From IMG/VR virus record IMGVR_UViG_3300020119_000044, positions 1-44,238 of that record: a stretch of DNA of 44,238 bases. One strand, written 5' to 3'. Positions 29,822-37,772 of this stretch are shown piece after piece. Made by a program: the position numbers and the translations under genes. The DNA comes from a virus. Within the stretch, counting starts at the first letter, position 1. Each line of letters opens with the position of its first letter. Below the pieces are notes generated by a model. That model was given only the letters and a program-made list of their open reading frames with translations, did no database searches and had not been told where the DNA came from.

Positions 29822-31015
29822 TTAGTTGCTGATGGCCTCGCCGCGGAGGGCCTTGCGGATGTCCTCCTTGGCGGAGTCGGGATCGTGGGTGCCCTTCTCG
29901 TACTTCTTCATCGACTCTTCCTTGCCGCCGATGCCGACGTCGTCCTTCTTGTCGACCGCCGTGGGGACCTGGAACTTCGCGCCCTTGGGGTTGTCGGCGA
30001 CCTTCTTGAGTAGCTTGTTCACCTCGCCGGTCAGTTCCTCGACCGTCGCGCCGAGGTCCTCCACACTCTTCCTGAGATCGTCGCGCTCGGCGCTGACCTT
30101 GGCCAGCTCCTCGTCGCGCTTGGCCAGCAGGTCGTCCTTCTCCTTGATGACGCCCTCAACCTTCTTCAGGTCTTCGGGCTTGGCTGCGTTCTCCATGTCG
30201 TCCTCCTTGGACATATAGCCGAGCCCGTTCATGCAGTCGGCCGCTTTGTTGATGTGGTCGTGCGCCTCGGCAAGCTTCGCCTTGGTGTCTTTGCTGTACT
30301 TCTGCCCCACCTTCTGCAGGTCGCCCGCAGCCTCCGCAGCCTTGAGCTGCTCCAGGAGCTCGGCACTCTCCTCTGCGGCCATCTCGTTGAAGACCTCCAC
30401 GCCCGCAGCCAGCCACTCCTTCAGCTTGGCGGGAACGGGGGACTGGTCGCCCTCGTACGTGGATTCGTTGATGCAGCCTTGGACCATGTAGCTCAGGCCC
30501 TGGAGCATACTGGCCAGGTCGCTGACCGCGTACATCCCCTTCTTGAGGTCTTCCACCTTCTCCTCCTTGTCCATCTTCACGAGCGTGAACACGCTATCGG
30601 GATTACTGGGGCGGTCCACCAGGCTGATCTCGGTCAGCTTGATGCCCGTGATGATGCTCTTGTTGAGAGTGTCCCGCTGGGTCTTCTTCCCGCCAATGCT
30701 GAAACCTTTGAGAACTTTGTTCCGCACCTTCTTGCACGAGCCCTCGTCCACGATGTGGGCTTCGAACTTGGTCACCCCCTCGTCATCTACTTCGATGCTG
30801 ATGGCCGTGCCAGCGGCGATGTCGCCGTGCATCTCGCGCACCGCGCCGAAGCGCATGTAGTCGGGGATGGCAGCGCGGATGGCGTCGGCCTTGACGATCT
30901 CGCCCTGGCTGTCCTCGCTCTCGGAGCTGGCGATGCCGCTGACGATGAGCGTACCGTCGTCCTGCTCCTCCACCTTCTGGAGGTCGCCGTACAGCTTGAA
31001 CTTCTGAGTCTTCAT
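29822..31015 (-). CDS. prohead protease (XkdF-like) fused to scaffold
   Basis: 397 aa, ATG after AGGAGGCTGACC. Residues 1-150 form an S78/XkdF-type serine protease domain: SGIASSESEDSQGEIV, H63 in EMHGD, and S106 in GFSIGG, followed by LTEISLVDRPSNPDS. Residues about 280-350 are a long coiled coil (DDLLAKRDEELAKVSAERD) and serve as scaffold. Protease and scaffold are thus one chain, cleaved during head maturation. It sits directly upstream of the capsid gene. The role is well supported by motif and order. Confidence 0.85.
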   Translation of the reverse strand: MKTQKFKLYGDLQKVEEQDDGTLIVSGIASSESEDSQGEIVKADAIRAAIPDYMRFGAVREMHGDIAAGTAISIEVDDEGVTKFEAHIVDEGSCKKVRNKVLKGFSIGGKKTQRDTLNKSIITGIKLTEISLVDRPSNPDSVFTLVKMDKEEKVEDLKKGMYAVSDLASMLQGLSYMVQGCINESTYEGDQSPVPAKLKEWLAAGVEVFNEMAAEESAELLEQLKAAEAAGDLQKVGQKYSKDTKAKLAEAHDHINKAADCMNGLGYMSKEDDMENAAKPEDLKKVEGVIKEKDDLLAKRDEELAKVSAERDDLRKSVEDLGATVEELTGEVNKLLKKVADNPKGAKFQVPTAVDKKDDVGIGGKEESMKKYEKGTHDPDSAKEDIRKALRGEAISN

Positions 31016-31017
31016 GG

Positions 31018-31257
31018 TCAGCCTCCTGACTGGTGAACTGGGGTGGTTTCGTTGAGTACCGCGTTGAGCTCAAAAGCAGCCTTGTAAGCCGCAACGGGGT
31101 CGGGCCCGTCCTTGGTGATGGGGACGTTCAACAGCGCCTGGGCAGCCGCGCAGAGCCGCGTGTAGTGGTCGGCCATGATCTGACAAACGCTGTGGCCGTC
31201 CTGGTCGCAGAATTGGTAGTTGCACGAGCAGTTCTTGCCCACGCTGAGTCTAAGCAT
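31018..31257 (-). CDS. small cysteine-rich hypothetical protein
   Basis: 79 aa. The ATG at 31257 follows AAGGAGAGCGACA and the start overlaps the portal gene end by 8 bp. Four cysteines are within the first 40 residues (CSCNYQFC, HSVCQIM) and one more in RLCAAAQALL, so a small metal site is possible. The C-terminal half is helical. No family recognised. It is between portal-MuF and protease genes. Confidence 0.6.
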   Translation of the reverse strand: MLRLSVGKNCSCNYQFCDQDGHSVCQIMADHYTRLCAAAQALLNVPITKDGPDPVAAYKAAFELNAVLNETTPVHQSGG

Positions 31258-33718
31258 TGTCGCTCTCCTTCACCACGGGCAGCAGGTCGCACACGCAACG
31301 GGGATGGTAGGGCGGCTGGCCCAACCCTCCGAAGTCGCTGTCCAGCGGCTGCACGCCCATGTCGGCCGCTGCATTGCACTCGTCATCATCGTCATGCTCG
31401 CTGCCCAGCACGCTCTCCACGCCCTCGACCACGCCACTCTCGCGCCAGCCTAGGAGGTTGCCTTGCGTGTCGGCGTAGGCCGTCTCGGTGCGGGCGATGG
31501 TCTCAGCTCTGGACTCGCTGAACAGGTAATCACTCTCCAGCCGGTCGGCGAGGTCGTCGTTGCTCCACCCCTCCTGCTCCGCCTGGGCGACCAGGTCCTG
31601 CACGCCCTTGCGCGTGTCTGCGTCGATCCGCCACTTGGCGTCGGGGTTGTCCACGAGCTGGCCGTTCTCGTCGAACCGCTTGCCCACCATCTCGGCCGCC
31701 CGGTCCTTTGCCCACTGCACGCCCTGGTCGTTCACCAGGCTGAGCATCTCGTCCAGGACCTTGTCGTCCCCGATGTAGTCCTTGACGGAGTCCACCGCGC
31801 CCTGGGCGCTCTCCACCGTGACGCTCTCCAGGTAGGGGGCCAGCGCCTTGGCCACGTCGTACCAGTCGGTGCTGTCGAAGCGCTCGAGCAGCTTCTCGAG
31901 GTCCCGCTGATCGAACTTGGCCAGCTTGGAGGTCTTGCTCTTCTTACCCCGCACGAGGGTCGCTAGGTCATCGCCCAGCTTGCCCAGCTTATCAGCCAAC
32001 ACGCGCTTCATCCCCTTCCACGCCTTGCGCGTGGTGGGTCGGTCCTTGCCCAGCGGGGCGGGGCGCTTCGCCTTGGCGAGCGCTGCGGGCTTCTTGCCAG
32101 CGACTGGAGTCATTGGGGCCTGTCCCGCAGTGCTCTTTCCGCCGGTCTGTTTGGTGGAGGGTGTCCCCGCCCCACCCGCAGAGCCGACAGCTCCCTGGAC
32201 CACCACAGGCGGGGGCGGCTCAGGTTTCTCGAACTTGTCCAGGTCCTTGAAGATCTGCTCGACATCCGCAGGGTCCATGTCGGGGAAAGCAGCCTGGACC
32301 AGCGCAGTCGCCGCTTCGGCGGGCAGGCTCTTGGCCGTCACCGCCTGGGCTACCGCGAGAATGGCCGTGGTCGCGCTGGCCCCGCCCGCTTCTGTACCCA
32401 CCTGCTGGAGGCCCATCTGGGCACGCTGGTCGTCCGTCAGGGGGTCCATACCGTACTGCTCGCGGGCCTCGTCCACGTGGATGATCTTCTTGTCGACTAG
32501 GGTGCCAGCGACGTCGGCCTTGGTCTTCGGATCCACCACCTCCTCGTCGAGGAACGTGAATTCGAAGTCGGTCTCGCCGTAACACTCCCACAGGATGGTG
32601 TCCTTCAGGTCCTTGTACCAACCCTTCAGCGGCTCGAGACCCTCCTCCTTGGCGGTCTCCTTGTTAGTCTGGCCCGTCGCGCGGTTCATGTCCTTGACCA
32701 GCGCGCTCGGGCTCAGGCTGTAGCACCAGCATATGATACGGGCGAACCACTCGTCCGTCTCGTCCTTGAGCTTGGGGTCCTTGAGCTGGATGTAGGGGTT
32801 GGTGTTCCCGCCGGGGATCATCTTCATCCGGCGCTTCTGCACCTGGTCCCCGGCCATCTGGTCCCACCAGTCCTGGAACTTCTTGATCTGGTCGGGCTGC
32901 CAGTCCACAGGCATCTGCAGGAGGCTGTCGGGGACTGTGCCCTCGGTGTAGAACTGGAGCTGCGAGAGCTGCTTCCGCAGGGCGACGTTCACGATGCCCA
33001 CGAACTGCTCGATCCTCCCCAGCGCATAGATCCGATAGGGGAGCACGTTGTACGGAGCGTAGATGAGCTCGTCCACCGTGTAATCCACAGCAGCCACGCC
33101 CTTGAGCTTCTGCTGATAGGCAGGTCCCGTCAGCGGGGTGCGCCCGCCCGCATCCAGCACGCGCTTGATGGTCGCCCCGTCCACCTGCTCGGGGGTGTAG
33201 ATCCCGCGCTTGGCCGTGGGGCGCTTGTAGATGCTCACCGCGTCGATGGTCAGGTAGTCCTCGAGGATGCCGCGCTGCCATTGAGCGTACCGGTTCACCC
33301 CGTCGGGCTTGTAGAAGAGGTCGCGCTTGAGCTGCTCAGCCTTGGCCTCCAGGTCTTTGCGCTTCGGGTCCCGGGGCTTGAGCGTCCACTTCTGCGCGGC
33401 CACCTGGTCCTTTCGCGTCTCGATCGCCAGGCGCAGGAGGTCCAGCCCCCCTTGTGCGACGTCGGCCAACCTGCGGAGCGTGGGGAAGTCGATCGCGTTG
33501 TCGCTCGGCTCGGTACGCGGCCCCCACTGCAAATTCGTCGCGAAGGGGTAGTCCCAGGCGCGACCCTGCACGTCCTCCGGAGCCTGGGGTGCCATGGGGG
33601 TGCCTGGGCCAAACCACTGGCCTCCTGGTCCGCCGAAGTCAAAGCCCTGCATCCCCGCAGCGCGGGCGACCATGCCAGCCTCTACCTGTGTCATCTTGGG
33701 CGCGTTGGGCGAGGCCAT
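31250..33718 (-). CDS. portal protein fused to MuF-like head morphogenesis domain
   Basis: 822 aa. Residues about 30-450 are a portal protein: DNAIDFPTLRRLADVAQGG, QVAAQKWTLKPRD and DEWFARIICWCYSLSPSALV are conserved stretches. Residues about 510-580 are a Pro/Ala/Lys-rich linker. The C-terminal 250 residues end with RAETIARTETAYADTQGN, ESGVVEGVESV, CNAAADMGVQPLD and PPYHPRCVCDLLP, the MuF-type pattern of minor head proteins. In most phages these are two genes. The portal forms the dodecameric DNA gateway; the MuF part is packaged in the head. TGATG overlap upstream. Confidence 0.88.
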   Translation of the reverse strand: MASPNAPKMTQVEAGMVARAAGMQGFDFGGPGGQWFGPGTPMAPQAPEDVQGRAWDYPFATNLQWGPRTEPSDNAIDFPTLRRLADVAQGGLDLLRLAIETRKDQVAAQKWTLKPRDPKRKDLEAKAEQLKRDLFYKPDGVNRYAQWQRGILEDYLTIDAVSIYKRPTAKRGIYTPEQVDGATIKRVLDAGGRTPLTGPAYQQKLKGVAAVDYTVDELIYAPYNVLPYRIYALGRIEQFVGIVNVALRKQLSQLQFYTEGTVPDSLLQMPVDWQPDQIKKFQDWWDQMAGDQVQKRRMKMIPGGNTNPYIQLKDPKLKDETDEWFARIICWCYSLSPSALVKDMNRATGQTNKETAKEEGLEPLKGWYKDLKDTILWECYGETDFEFTFLDEEVVDPKTKADVAGTLVDKKIIHVDEAREQYGMDPLTDDQRAQMGLQQVGTEAGGASATTAILAVAQAVTAKSLPAEAATALVQAAFPDMDPADVEQIFKDLDKFEKPEPPPPVVVQGAVGSAGGAGTPSTKQTGGKSTAGQAPMTPVAGKKPAALAKAKRPAPLGKDRPTTRKAWKGMKRVLADKLGKLGDDLATLVRGKKSKTSKLAKFDQRDLEKLLERFDSTDWYDVAKALAPYLESVTVESAQGAVDSVKDYIGDDKVLDEMLSLVNDQGVQWAKDRAAEMVGKRFDENGQLVDNPDAKWRIDADTRKGVQDLVAQAEQEGWSNDDLADRLESDYLFSESRAETIARTETAYADTQGNLLGWRESGVVEGVESVLGSEHDDDDECNAAADMGVQPLDSDFGGLGQPPYHPRCVCDLLPVVKESDNA

Positions 33719-33948
33719 CAGAGCCCCCTACCAAAATCGACGTTATGAACCATCTTTTCGAATTTCTTTGGATCTAAGCTCACCACAAGTTCGGACACCT
33801 GCATTGGCTCTGTAGGAAGAAACAGGCGCATCAGCCGCTCGGCCGCCTGCTGCCTGGTGAGCGTGAAGCCGAGCTCAGGCTCCAAGTCCTTGGCGTATCG
33901 GTCCAGGCGCTCGGCCACGTCCTTGGGAATGCGTAAAAGTCTAAACAT
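33718..33948 (-). CDS. small protein with ribbon-helix-helix-like sequence
   Basis: 76 aa, ATG after CTGGGAGCGCCCGACC. The N-terminal strand FRLLRIPKDVAERLDRYAKD and the following TLTRQQAAERLMRLFL look like a ribbon-helix-helix or similar small DNA-binding fold. The C-terminal part has SLDPKKFEKMVHNVDFG. No family match is certain. Being in the late operon before the portal, it could be a minor head protein instead of a regulator. Confidence 0.55.
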   Translation of the reverse strand: MFRLLRIPKDVAERLDRYAKDLEPELGFTLTRQQAAERLMRLFLPTEPMQVSELVVSLDPKKFEKMVHNVDFGRGL

Positions 33949-34042
33949 GGTCGGGCGCTCCCAGGAACGTCCCGCTTAGGCGGGGCTCCTCCCGCACGAA
34001 GCGGCTGTAGAAGGTCGCTGAGAGCGCCCGAGGGGTGAGCAT
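33941..34042 (-). CDS. possible 33-aa small ORF in the head operon
   Basis: An ATG one base after the stop of the structural gene opens 33 codons (MLTPRALSATFYSRFV, then REEPRLSGTFLGAPDHV). It ends at a TAG overlapping the next start. It fills a 95-bp gap exactly and contains a small CCCGC/GCGGG hairpin. There is no clear ribosome site, so it would rely on coupling. Chance is a real alternative. Confidence 0.3.
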   Translation of the reverse strand: MLTPRALSATFYSRFVREEPRLSGTFLGAPDHV

Positions 34043-34043
34043 C

Positions 34044-34790
34044 TTAGGCCAGCACGTCGGCGATGACGTACAGGTCGGCCGTCACAGCCGCGCCCTGTGC
34101 CGTGGTGAGGCTCAGGTACAGGTTGGCGGCGGTGAGCACGTCGGTCTGAGAAGCAACCGTCAGGTCCACGAACTTGGACGCAGCGGTGAGCGCCGAGTAA
34201 ACCTGGGAGTTGGCGACGATGGCCGTCCCGCCCTTGCTCGTGGTGGGGTAGACCCCGCCGACCGCTGTGTCCAGGCTGATGCTGGCGTTGGTGCCGATGA
34301 TCCCGCGGACGATGTACTTGGCGCAGTCGATGGCGATCGCCTGGTCAGCCGTGGAGTTCATGTTCGCACCGATGAGCTTGCCCACGATGCGCCGCTTGAG
34401 GATGGCCTTGTTACCGGGGACCAGGACCCAATCCGCGCCGACGCTTGCCTGAGTTCCGCCCGCGTTGGCCACGATGCACTGGATCACGTCGCCGGGGCCG
34501 CAAGGCAGACCACTCGCCCCGCCGATCTTGCCCGCGACGCTCACGTGGTACTGGTCACCAACCACGCCCGACGGGTAGTTCGGATTGGTGGAGCAGTCCT
34601 TGGCACCCTTGTCGAGCACTCCGCCCACGTTCACCGCGTACTGGAGCCCAGCGCAGATGCAGAAGGCGATCCACTGATTGGGCACAGCGACGATGCCGTT
34701 GGTGTCGGCGCTCGCAGAGGTCCCATCGGGGAACTCCACCACGGTTACTCCTGCGGGGGCCTGCATGTTCGTCGTGGACATCGCGGACAT
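34044..34790 (-). CDS. putative structural (decoration-like) protein
   Basis: 248 aa, ATG after AGGAGACGCG. It is rich in Ala, Gly, Val and Thr with many strand segments (SGVVGDQYHVSVAGKIGGAS, WVLVPGNKAILKRRIVGKLI) and a C-terminal LYLSLTTAQGAAVTADLYVI. Three cysteines occur near the middle. No family recognised. Location between terminase and portal, composition and strong ribosome site suggest a virion protein such as a decoration or head fibre protein; this is inference. Confidence 0.6.
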   Translation of the reverse strand: MSAMSTTNMQAPAGVTVVEFPDGTSASADTNGIVAVPNQWIAFCICAGLQYAVNVGGVLDKGAKDCSTNPNYPSGVVGDQYHVSVAGKIGGASGLPCGPGDVIQCIVANAGGTQASVGADWVLVPGNKAILKRRIVGKLIGANMNSTADQAIAIDCAKYIVRGIIGTNASISLDTAVGGVYPTTSKGGTAIVANSQVYSALTAASKFVDLTVASQTDVLTAANLYLSLTTAQGAAVTADLYVIADVLA

Positions 34791-34802
34791 CGCGTCTCCT
34801 TA

Positions 34803-36209
34803 TCAGCGGTTGCCGAGCGCGTGGGCGTCGGAAGGTTGATTGTCTTTTCGCGCTTTGCTAGCCGCTGCTTCTTGCCGGTAGAACTCGAACATGCCCGTCG
34901 TACCCTCGTCCATGAGCTCCGTCACTGCCCAGACCATGGCGTCCATCCGGTTGGGGCTCTTTTGCTGGCCCGGAGGAAGCGTGGGGTCGAAGTCACAGAG
35001 CTCATCCTCCAGTTTGCCCAGGGTGCCCACAATGTGGAGTCGTCCCTGTTCACTCAGCATGGCCACGGGCTCGGCCCTTAGCGCCTTGCCCCGTGTAGCC
35101 GTGACCTTCTTGTACTTGACATTGGTTCCGCGAAGCGTGCCCCCGGCGATGCTGGGGACGACAGCCGTGCGAATGGCCATCTCCACCAGGTCGCCCCCGT
35201 TGTTGACCTCACCCACGATGACGTCAGCCTTGCGACGGTCGTAGACCCTCACAGCCGCAGACGCCCACTTGTCGGGCGACGCGCCGAGCGTGGCGTCCTC
35301 GAACACGTAGAAATGGGGAGGCACAGAATCGTCACGACCGACCGCCACAATGCCCGTGTCGTCACTATCCTCGTTGGATGTGACTGCGGGGTCCACACCC
35401 ACGGCGATGCGGACAAGGGTTTCAGGAGCCATGATCACACGATCACGGTCCAGGTCCGCTTGCTTCCAAAGCGCGTTGGGATTGTCTTCCAGCAGGATGC
35501 CTTCAAGCTCCTGACGACCGAGCCGCGTACCCTGGTACTTCTCCACGACCTTGGTGAGGAACGTGGGGGCCAGGTTGATTTCATTGTCGTGCGTTGTACC
35601 GCGTGTGACGATCGTGGTGGGAGACTTGACAAGGTCTTTGATAAACTTGGTAGGGCGGGGCGTCGTGGTGGCGATCACCTGGGGGTTGATGCCAAGGCGA
35701 AGACCGAACATGAACTGATCCCAGGCCTCGGGGTAGCGCCAAGCGCCTGGTTCGTCCGCCCAGCCCTTTTCATGTTGCTTGCCACGAAGACGTTCCGGTT
35801 CATCCGCACTGAAGACGAGGGACTTCGCTCCGTTGGGCCATCGCAGCTGGGACTTCCCAGGCATGTAGACAGGGCGTTCCCGGTTGGGGCACACGGCCAT
35901 GATGCCTGACTCGCCCTCAATCATGATGTCCCGCGCATCCGCAGCCGTGGCACCGACGAGATTCACATACTGGAAATCCTTGACCCATTCACGGACTGTC
36001 TCTGCACCAGCGCGGGTCTTGCCGAATCCACGACCGGCCATGATCAGCCAGACGATCCACATACCTTGCGGAAGTCGCTGCTCAGGGCGGGACCAGAACT
36101 CCCAATCATAAAGAAGCTGGACTTGCTCTTCCCGAGTGAGACTACCCAGCTTCTTGAGCAGAAGCTTGGGCGTCATCTGGCGGAAAGCGTCAGCGGAGTA
36201 GCTTAGCAC
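34803..36209 (-). CDS. terL: terminase large subunit
   Basis: About 468 aa from a GTG at 36209, 7 nt after AAGGAG and overlapping the small subunit gene; the frame is open to 36248. Walker A is MAGRGFGKT (K64) and a Walker B-like acidic pair lies in KGWADEPGAW. The C-terminal RNase H-type nuclease has IAVGVDPAVTSNEDSDDTG, VNNGGD and NRMDAMVWAV. This is the ATP-driven motor that cuts concatemers and packages DNA. A headful mode would give circularly permuted ends, in keeping with the contig structure, but the mode cannot be proven here. Confidence 0.93.
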   Translation of the reverse strand: MLSYSADAFRQMTPKLLLKKLGSLTREEQVQLLYDWEFWSRPEQRLPQGMWIVWLIMAGRGFGKTRAGAETVREWVKDFQYVNLVGATAADARDIMIEGESGIMAVCPNRERPVYMPGKSQLRWPNGAKSLVFSADEPERLRGKQHEKGWADEPGAWRYPEAWDQFMFGLRLGINPQVIATTTPRPTKFIKDLVKSPTTIVTRGTTHDNEINLAPTFLTKVVEKYQGTRLGRQELEGILLEDNPNALWKQADLDRDRVIMAPETLVRIAVGVDPAVTSNEDSDDTGIVAVGRDDSVPPHFYVFEDATLGASPDKWASAAVRVYDRRKADVIVGEVNNGGDLVEMAIRTAVVPSIAGGTLRGTNVKYKKVTATRGKALRAEPVAMLSEQGRLHIVGTLGKLEDELCDFDPTLPPGQQKSPNRMDAMVWAVTELMDEGTTGMFEFYRQEAAASKARKDNQPSDAHALGNR

Positions 36210-36498
36210 GGAGCTTCTCCTTTGCGACTTCCTGCTCAGACGTGTCATTCTCGTCAGGGTCCAATCCTAAATTGGCTTGCGCGACGAGCTTGGGGTGCAT
36301 GAAAGGCGCTGCGGACTTCGCAGCATCGAATCGCTCTGAGAACATGGGCTTCCTTTTCAGGATGTGCTTCTTGCCCTTGACCCAGAGCTCCTCTTCAAAC
36401 ACTTCTTTCCCACCCATTACCCGGAGAAGAAAATCCAAAGGAGTGTCGCCGGTAGCGACCGCCTTTTTCAGATTCTCCTTGAGGGCTTTGGAAGACAC
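36190..36498 (-). CDS. terS: terminase small subunit
   Basis: 102 aa from a GTG at 36498 with CGGAG 8 nt upstream; the frame also opens at a TTG at 36519. The sequence has ALKENLKKAVATGDTPLDFL and the RFDAAKSAAPFMHPKL segment. Both are hallmarks of a common phage small terminase family. The C-terminal tail is charged and disordered. It recognises phage DNA and regulates the large subunit. It is the first gene of the late leftward operon, so its promoter should be in 36499-36700. Confidence 0.85.
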   Translation of the reverse strand: MSSKALKENLKKAVATGDTPLDFLLRVMGGKEVFEEELWVKGKKHILKRKPMFSERFDAAKSAAPFMHPKLVAQANLGLDPDENDTSEQEVAKEKLRAKLLR

Positions 36499-36538
36499 GT
36501 GAGTTGCTCCGTGCCACAATGATGTGCCTCTGTAAAGG

Positions 36539-36588
36539 CCCCCGCAAGCATATTTTTATCATAACTGCCGACTACGCATTTGCGGGGG
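36539..36588. repeat. 9-bp inverted repeat flanking an AT-rich core
   Basis: CCCCCGCAA at 36539-36547 is the exact reverse complement of TTGCGGGGG at 36580-36588. The 32-nt interior includes ATATTTTTATCATAAC, which on the minus strand reads TTATGATAAAAATAT. It lies 41 bp upstream of the small terminase GTG. The stem could be an operator pair or a weak terminator for plus-strand read-in. Confidence 0.5.
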
Positions 36589-36904
36589 TCACGTAAACTG
36601 GCTGCAGCAGCGGATCGACGCGCTCTTTGTGGGGTGCGAAATTATTTTGTGTATCGGAGATGTACTTTTCGTAGAATGGCTGGTGGTGCGGGTTTACGGG
36701 CTGTCTTTTACACTATTACACTTTTACTAAGGTTAAAACTAAGTATAGGGCTAAAAGGCTATTGCTATTACCAAAGGTTTGCGCGGCTGTGTAATTTGTA
36801 ATTTGTATTCGTACGTCGATTTCTCATCTTCTCAACTGCTTCATTCCACAGCACTTATATGCCCTTGCGCGAAAACCCAGACTAATACACAATACACAAC
36901 CACA

Positions 36905-36918
36905 ACCCCTGCGGGGGT
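36905..36918 (+). other. small hairpin in the leader of the right early operon
   Basis: ACCCC-TGCG-GGGGT forms a 5-bp stem with a 4-nt loop, followed by TTCTTAGCCCTTTTCTTATAGG and the ribosome site of the gene at 36950. It could be a leader hairpin or an attenuator; the stem is short. Confidence 0.35.
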
Positions 36919-36949
36919 GTTCTTAGCCCTTTTCTTATAGGAGAACTAA

Positions 36950-37345
36950 GTGACTAACCAGTTTACACTACAAACCAGAATTGCCGAGTGGCGGAGAAGG
37001 ACGTTGCCAAAGCAAACTTCTCACTCCACCGCGCGTCACATTTCCAACGAAATCGTAGAGCTTCAAGCAGGAATTGATGCCCACGATTTGAAGAATATAA
37101 AGGAAGAAGTCGCCGACATTGGCATCCTTTTGTTCAACATAGCGGACATGAATGGATTCGATTTCTTAGCAGCTGTGGAGGAGAAATTCGCAGTTGTGCA
37201 GACGCGCCAATGGGGACTCCCGAACGAGCATGGAGTACAGCACCATATAAAGGTGCATCAATTCTGTCAGCATCATAATAAGACTGTAGTGCGGTCCAAA
37301 GACGAAACATACGTGGAATGCGCCGACTGCGGGGAGAGACAGTGA
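36950..37345 (+). CDS. MazG-like nucleotide pyrophosphohydrolase
   Basis: 131 aa, GTG start with TAGGAG 6 nt upstream. The metal-binding helices carry E34xxE37 (NEIVELQAG) and E53xxD56 (KEEVADIGILL), the MazG motif. A C-terminal tail with CQHH and CADCGERQ may bind zinc. MazG-like enzymes hydrolyse NTPs or dNTPs. In a phage that seems to replace or modify thymidine it might trim the host dNTP pool, but that link is inferred. It is the first gene of the right early operon. Confidence 0.75.
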   Translation: MTNQFTLQTRIAEWRRRTLPKQTSHSTARHISNEIVELQAGIDAHDLKNIKEEVADIGILLFNIADMNGFDFLAAVEEKFAVVQTRQWGLPNEHGVQHHIKVHQFCQHHNKTVVRSKDETYVECADCGERQ

Positions 37346-37551
37346 TGCCTCCCCTAATCCTCTGCCACCCAGAAGACAAAGAATCCATCATGCGGTTGAT
37401 CGCCACAGTATTCAACAACGGCGACCTCATCCTTACGTTCAATCCTCCCGCAGTGGAGTGCGATCCGTTGGTCCCAAGGGGCGCTACGATCATGGGCACC
37501 CCTCCGGCGGTTCATGATCTACTTCGCAAGCTTCCCAGGAGTGAGGAATGA
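37345..37551 (+). CDS. hypothetical small protein
   Basis: 68 aa. The ATG at 37345 overlaps the preceding TGA (TGATG) and has GGGGAGAGA upstream, so it is preferred over the frame opening at 37318. It has an alpha/beta pattern (LILCHPEDKESIMRLIATVF, PPAVHDLLRKLP). No family recognised. Four-base overlap with the next gene. Confidence 0.65.
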   Translation: MPPLILCHPEDKESIMRLIATVFNNGDLILTFNPPAVECDPLVPRGATIMGTPPAVHDLLRKLPRSEE

Positions 37552-37772
37552 TCTACGTCCTCCCCCTGCACAAGACCTGGCCAAGTAAGAAGTGGCCGTT
37601 CAAGTGTCGTTGCTTCTTGGTCGCTGACTCTCGCCAAGAACTGATTGAGTTCGCCACGCAGAAACTAGGGCTGCGTCATCAATGGCTGCAGGAGGGCAAG
37701 CGTCCACACTTCTTCCTAAGCGCTGACAACCGAGAGAAGGCACTCGCGATGGGCGCACAGGGGGTGGAGTAA
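37548..37772 (+). CDS. DUF4031-like small protein
   Basis: 74 aa. The pattern FLVADSRQELIEFATQKLGL, then HQWLQEGKRPHFFLSADN and REKALAMGA, matches DUF4031 proteins of phages and bacteria (AD-x-xEL, R-x-WxQ, PHYDL-like, KR-x-A-x-xxGA). Their activity is unknown. The ATG overlaps the gene before and its TAA overlaps the primase start, so this is part of a coupled operon. Confidence 0.7.
   Translation: MIYVLPLHKTWPSKKWPFKCRCFLVADSRQELIEFATQKLGLRHQWLQEGKRPHFFLSADNREKALAMGAQGVE

Larger units (their letters stand above)
36499..36949. promoter_or_regulatory. AT-rich divergent control region (possible origin)
   Basis: This 451-bp gap separates the late (minus) and early (plus) operons and contains no supportable gene. 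It is visibly richer in A and T than the rest of the genome. It holds a 9-bp inverted repeat CCCCCGCAA (36539-36547) and TTGCGGGGG (36580-36588) around an AT-rich core with TATGAT on the minus strand, tandem TGTAATT repeats near 36790-36806, repeated TTACACT near 36715-36725, and ATACACA repeats near 36885-36898. TTGCGC at 36865 followed 15 nt later by TACACA is a weak relative of the early promoter motif. Iterons or operators are likely functions. Confidence 0.6.

Noticed and set aside
28525-29832. 435-codon plus-strand frame opposite the major capsid gene
   Set aside because: Antisense to the capsid gene, biased composition, no ribosome site or family pattern.
34035-35081. 348-codon plus-strand frame opposite structural and terminase genes
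   Set aside because: Antisense shadow with His/Val/Arg bias and no motif.
13473-36498. Lysogeny genes (integrase, repressor, attachment site)
   Set aside because: No tyrosine or serine recombinase motif and no repressor-type HTH seen in any frame I examined in the window.
36580-36801. 73-codon plus-strand frame in the control region
   Set aside because: The sequence is unlike coding DNA in this genome, has no ribosome site, and runs through AT-rich repeats.
36865-36891. Fourth copy of the early promoter motif (TTGCGC ... TACACA)
   Set aside because: The spacer is 15 nt and the GGTG element is absent; noted only within the control region.
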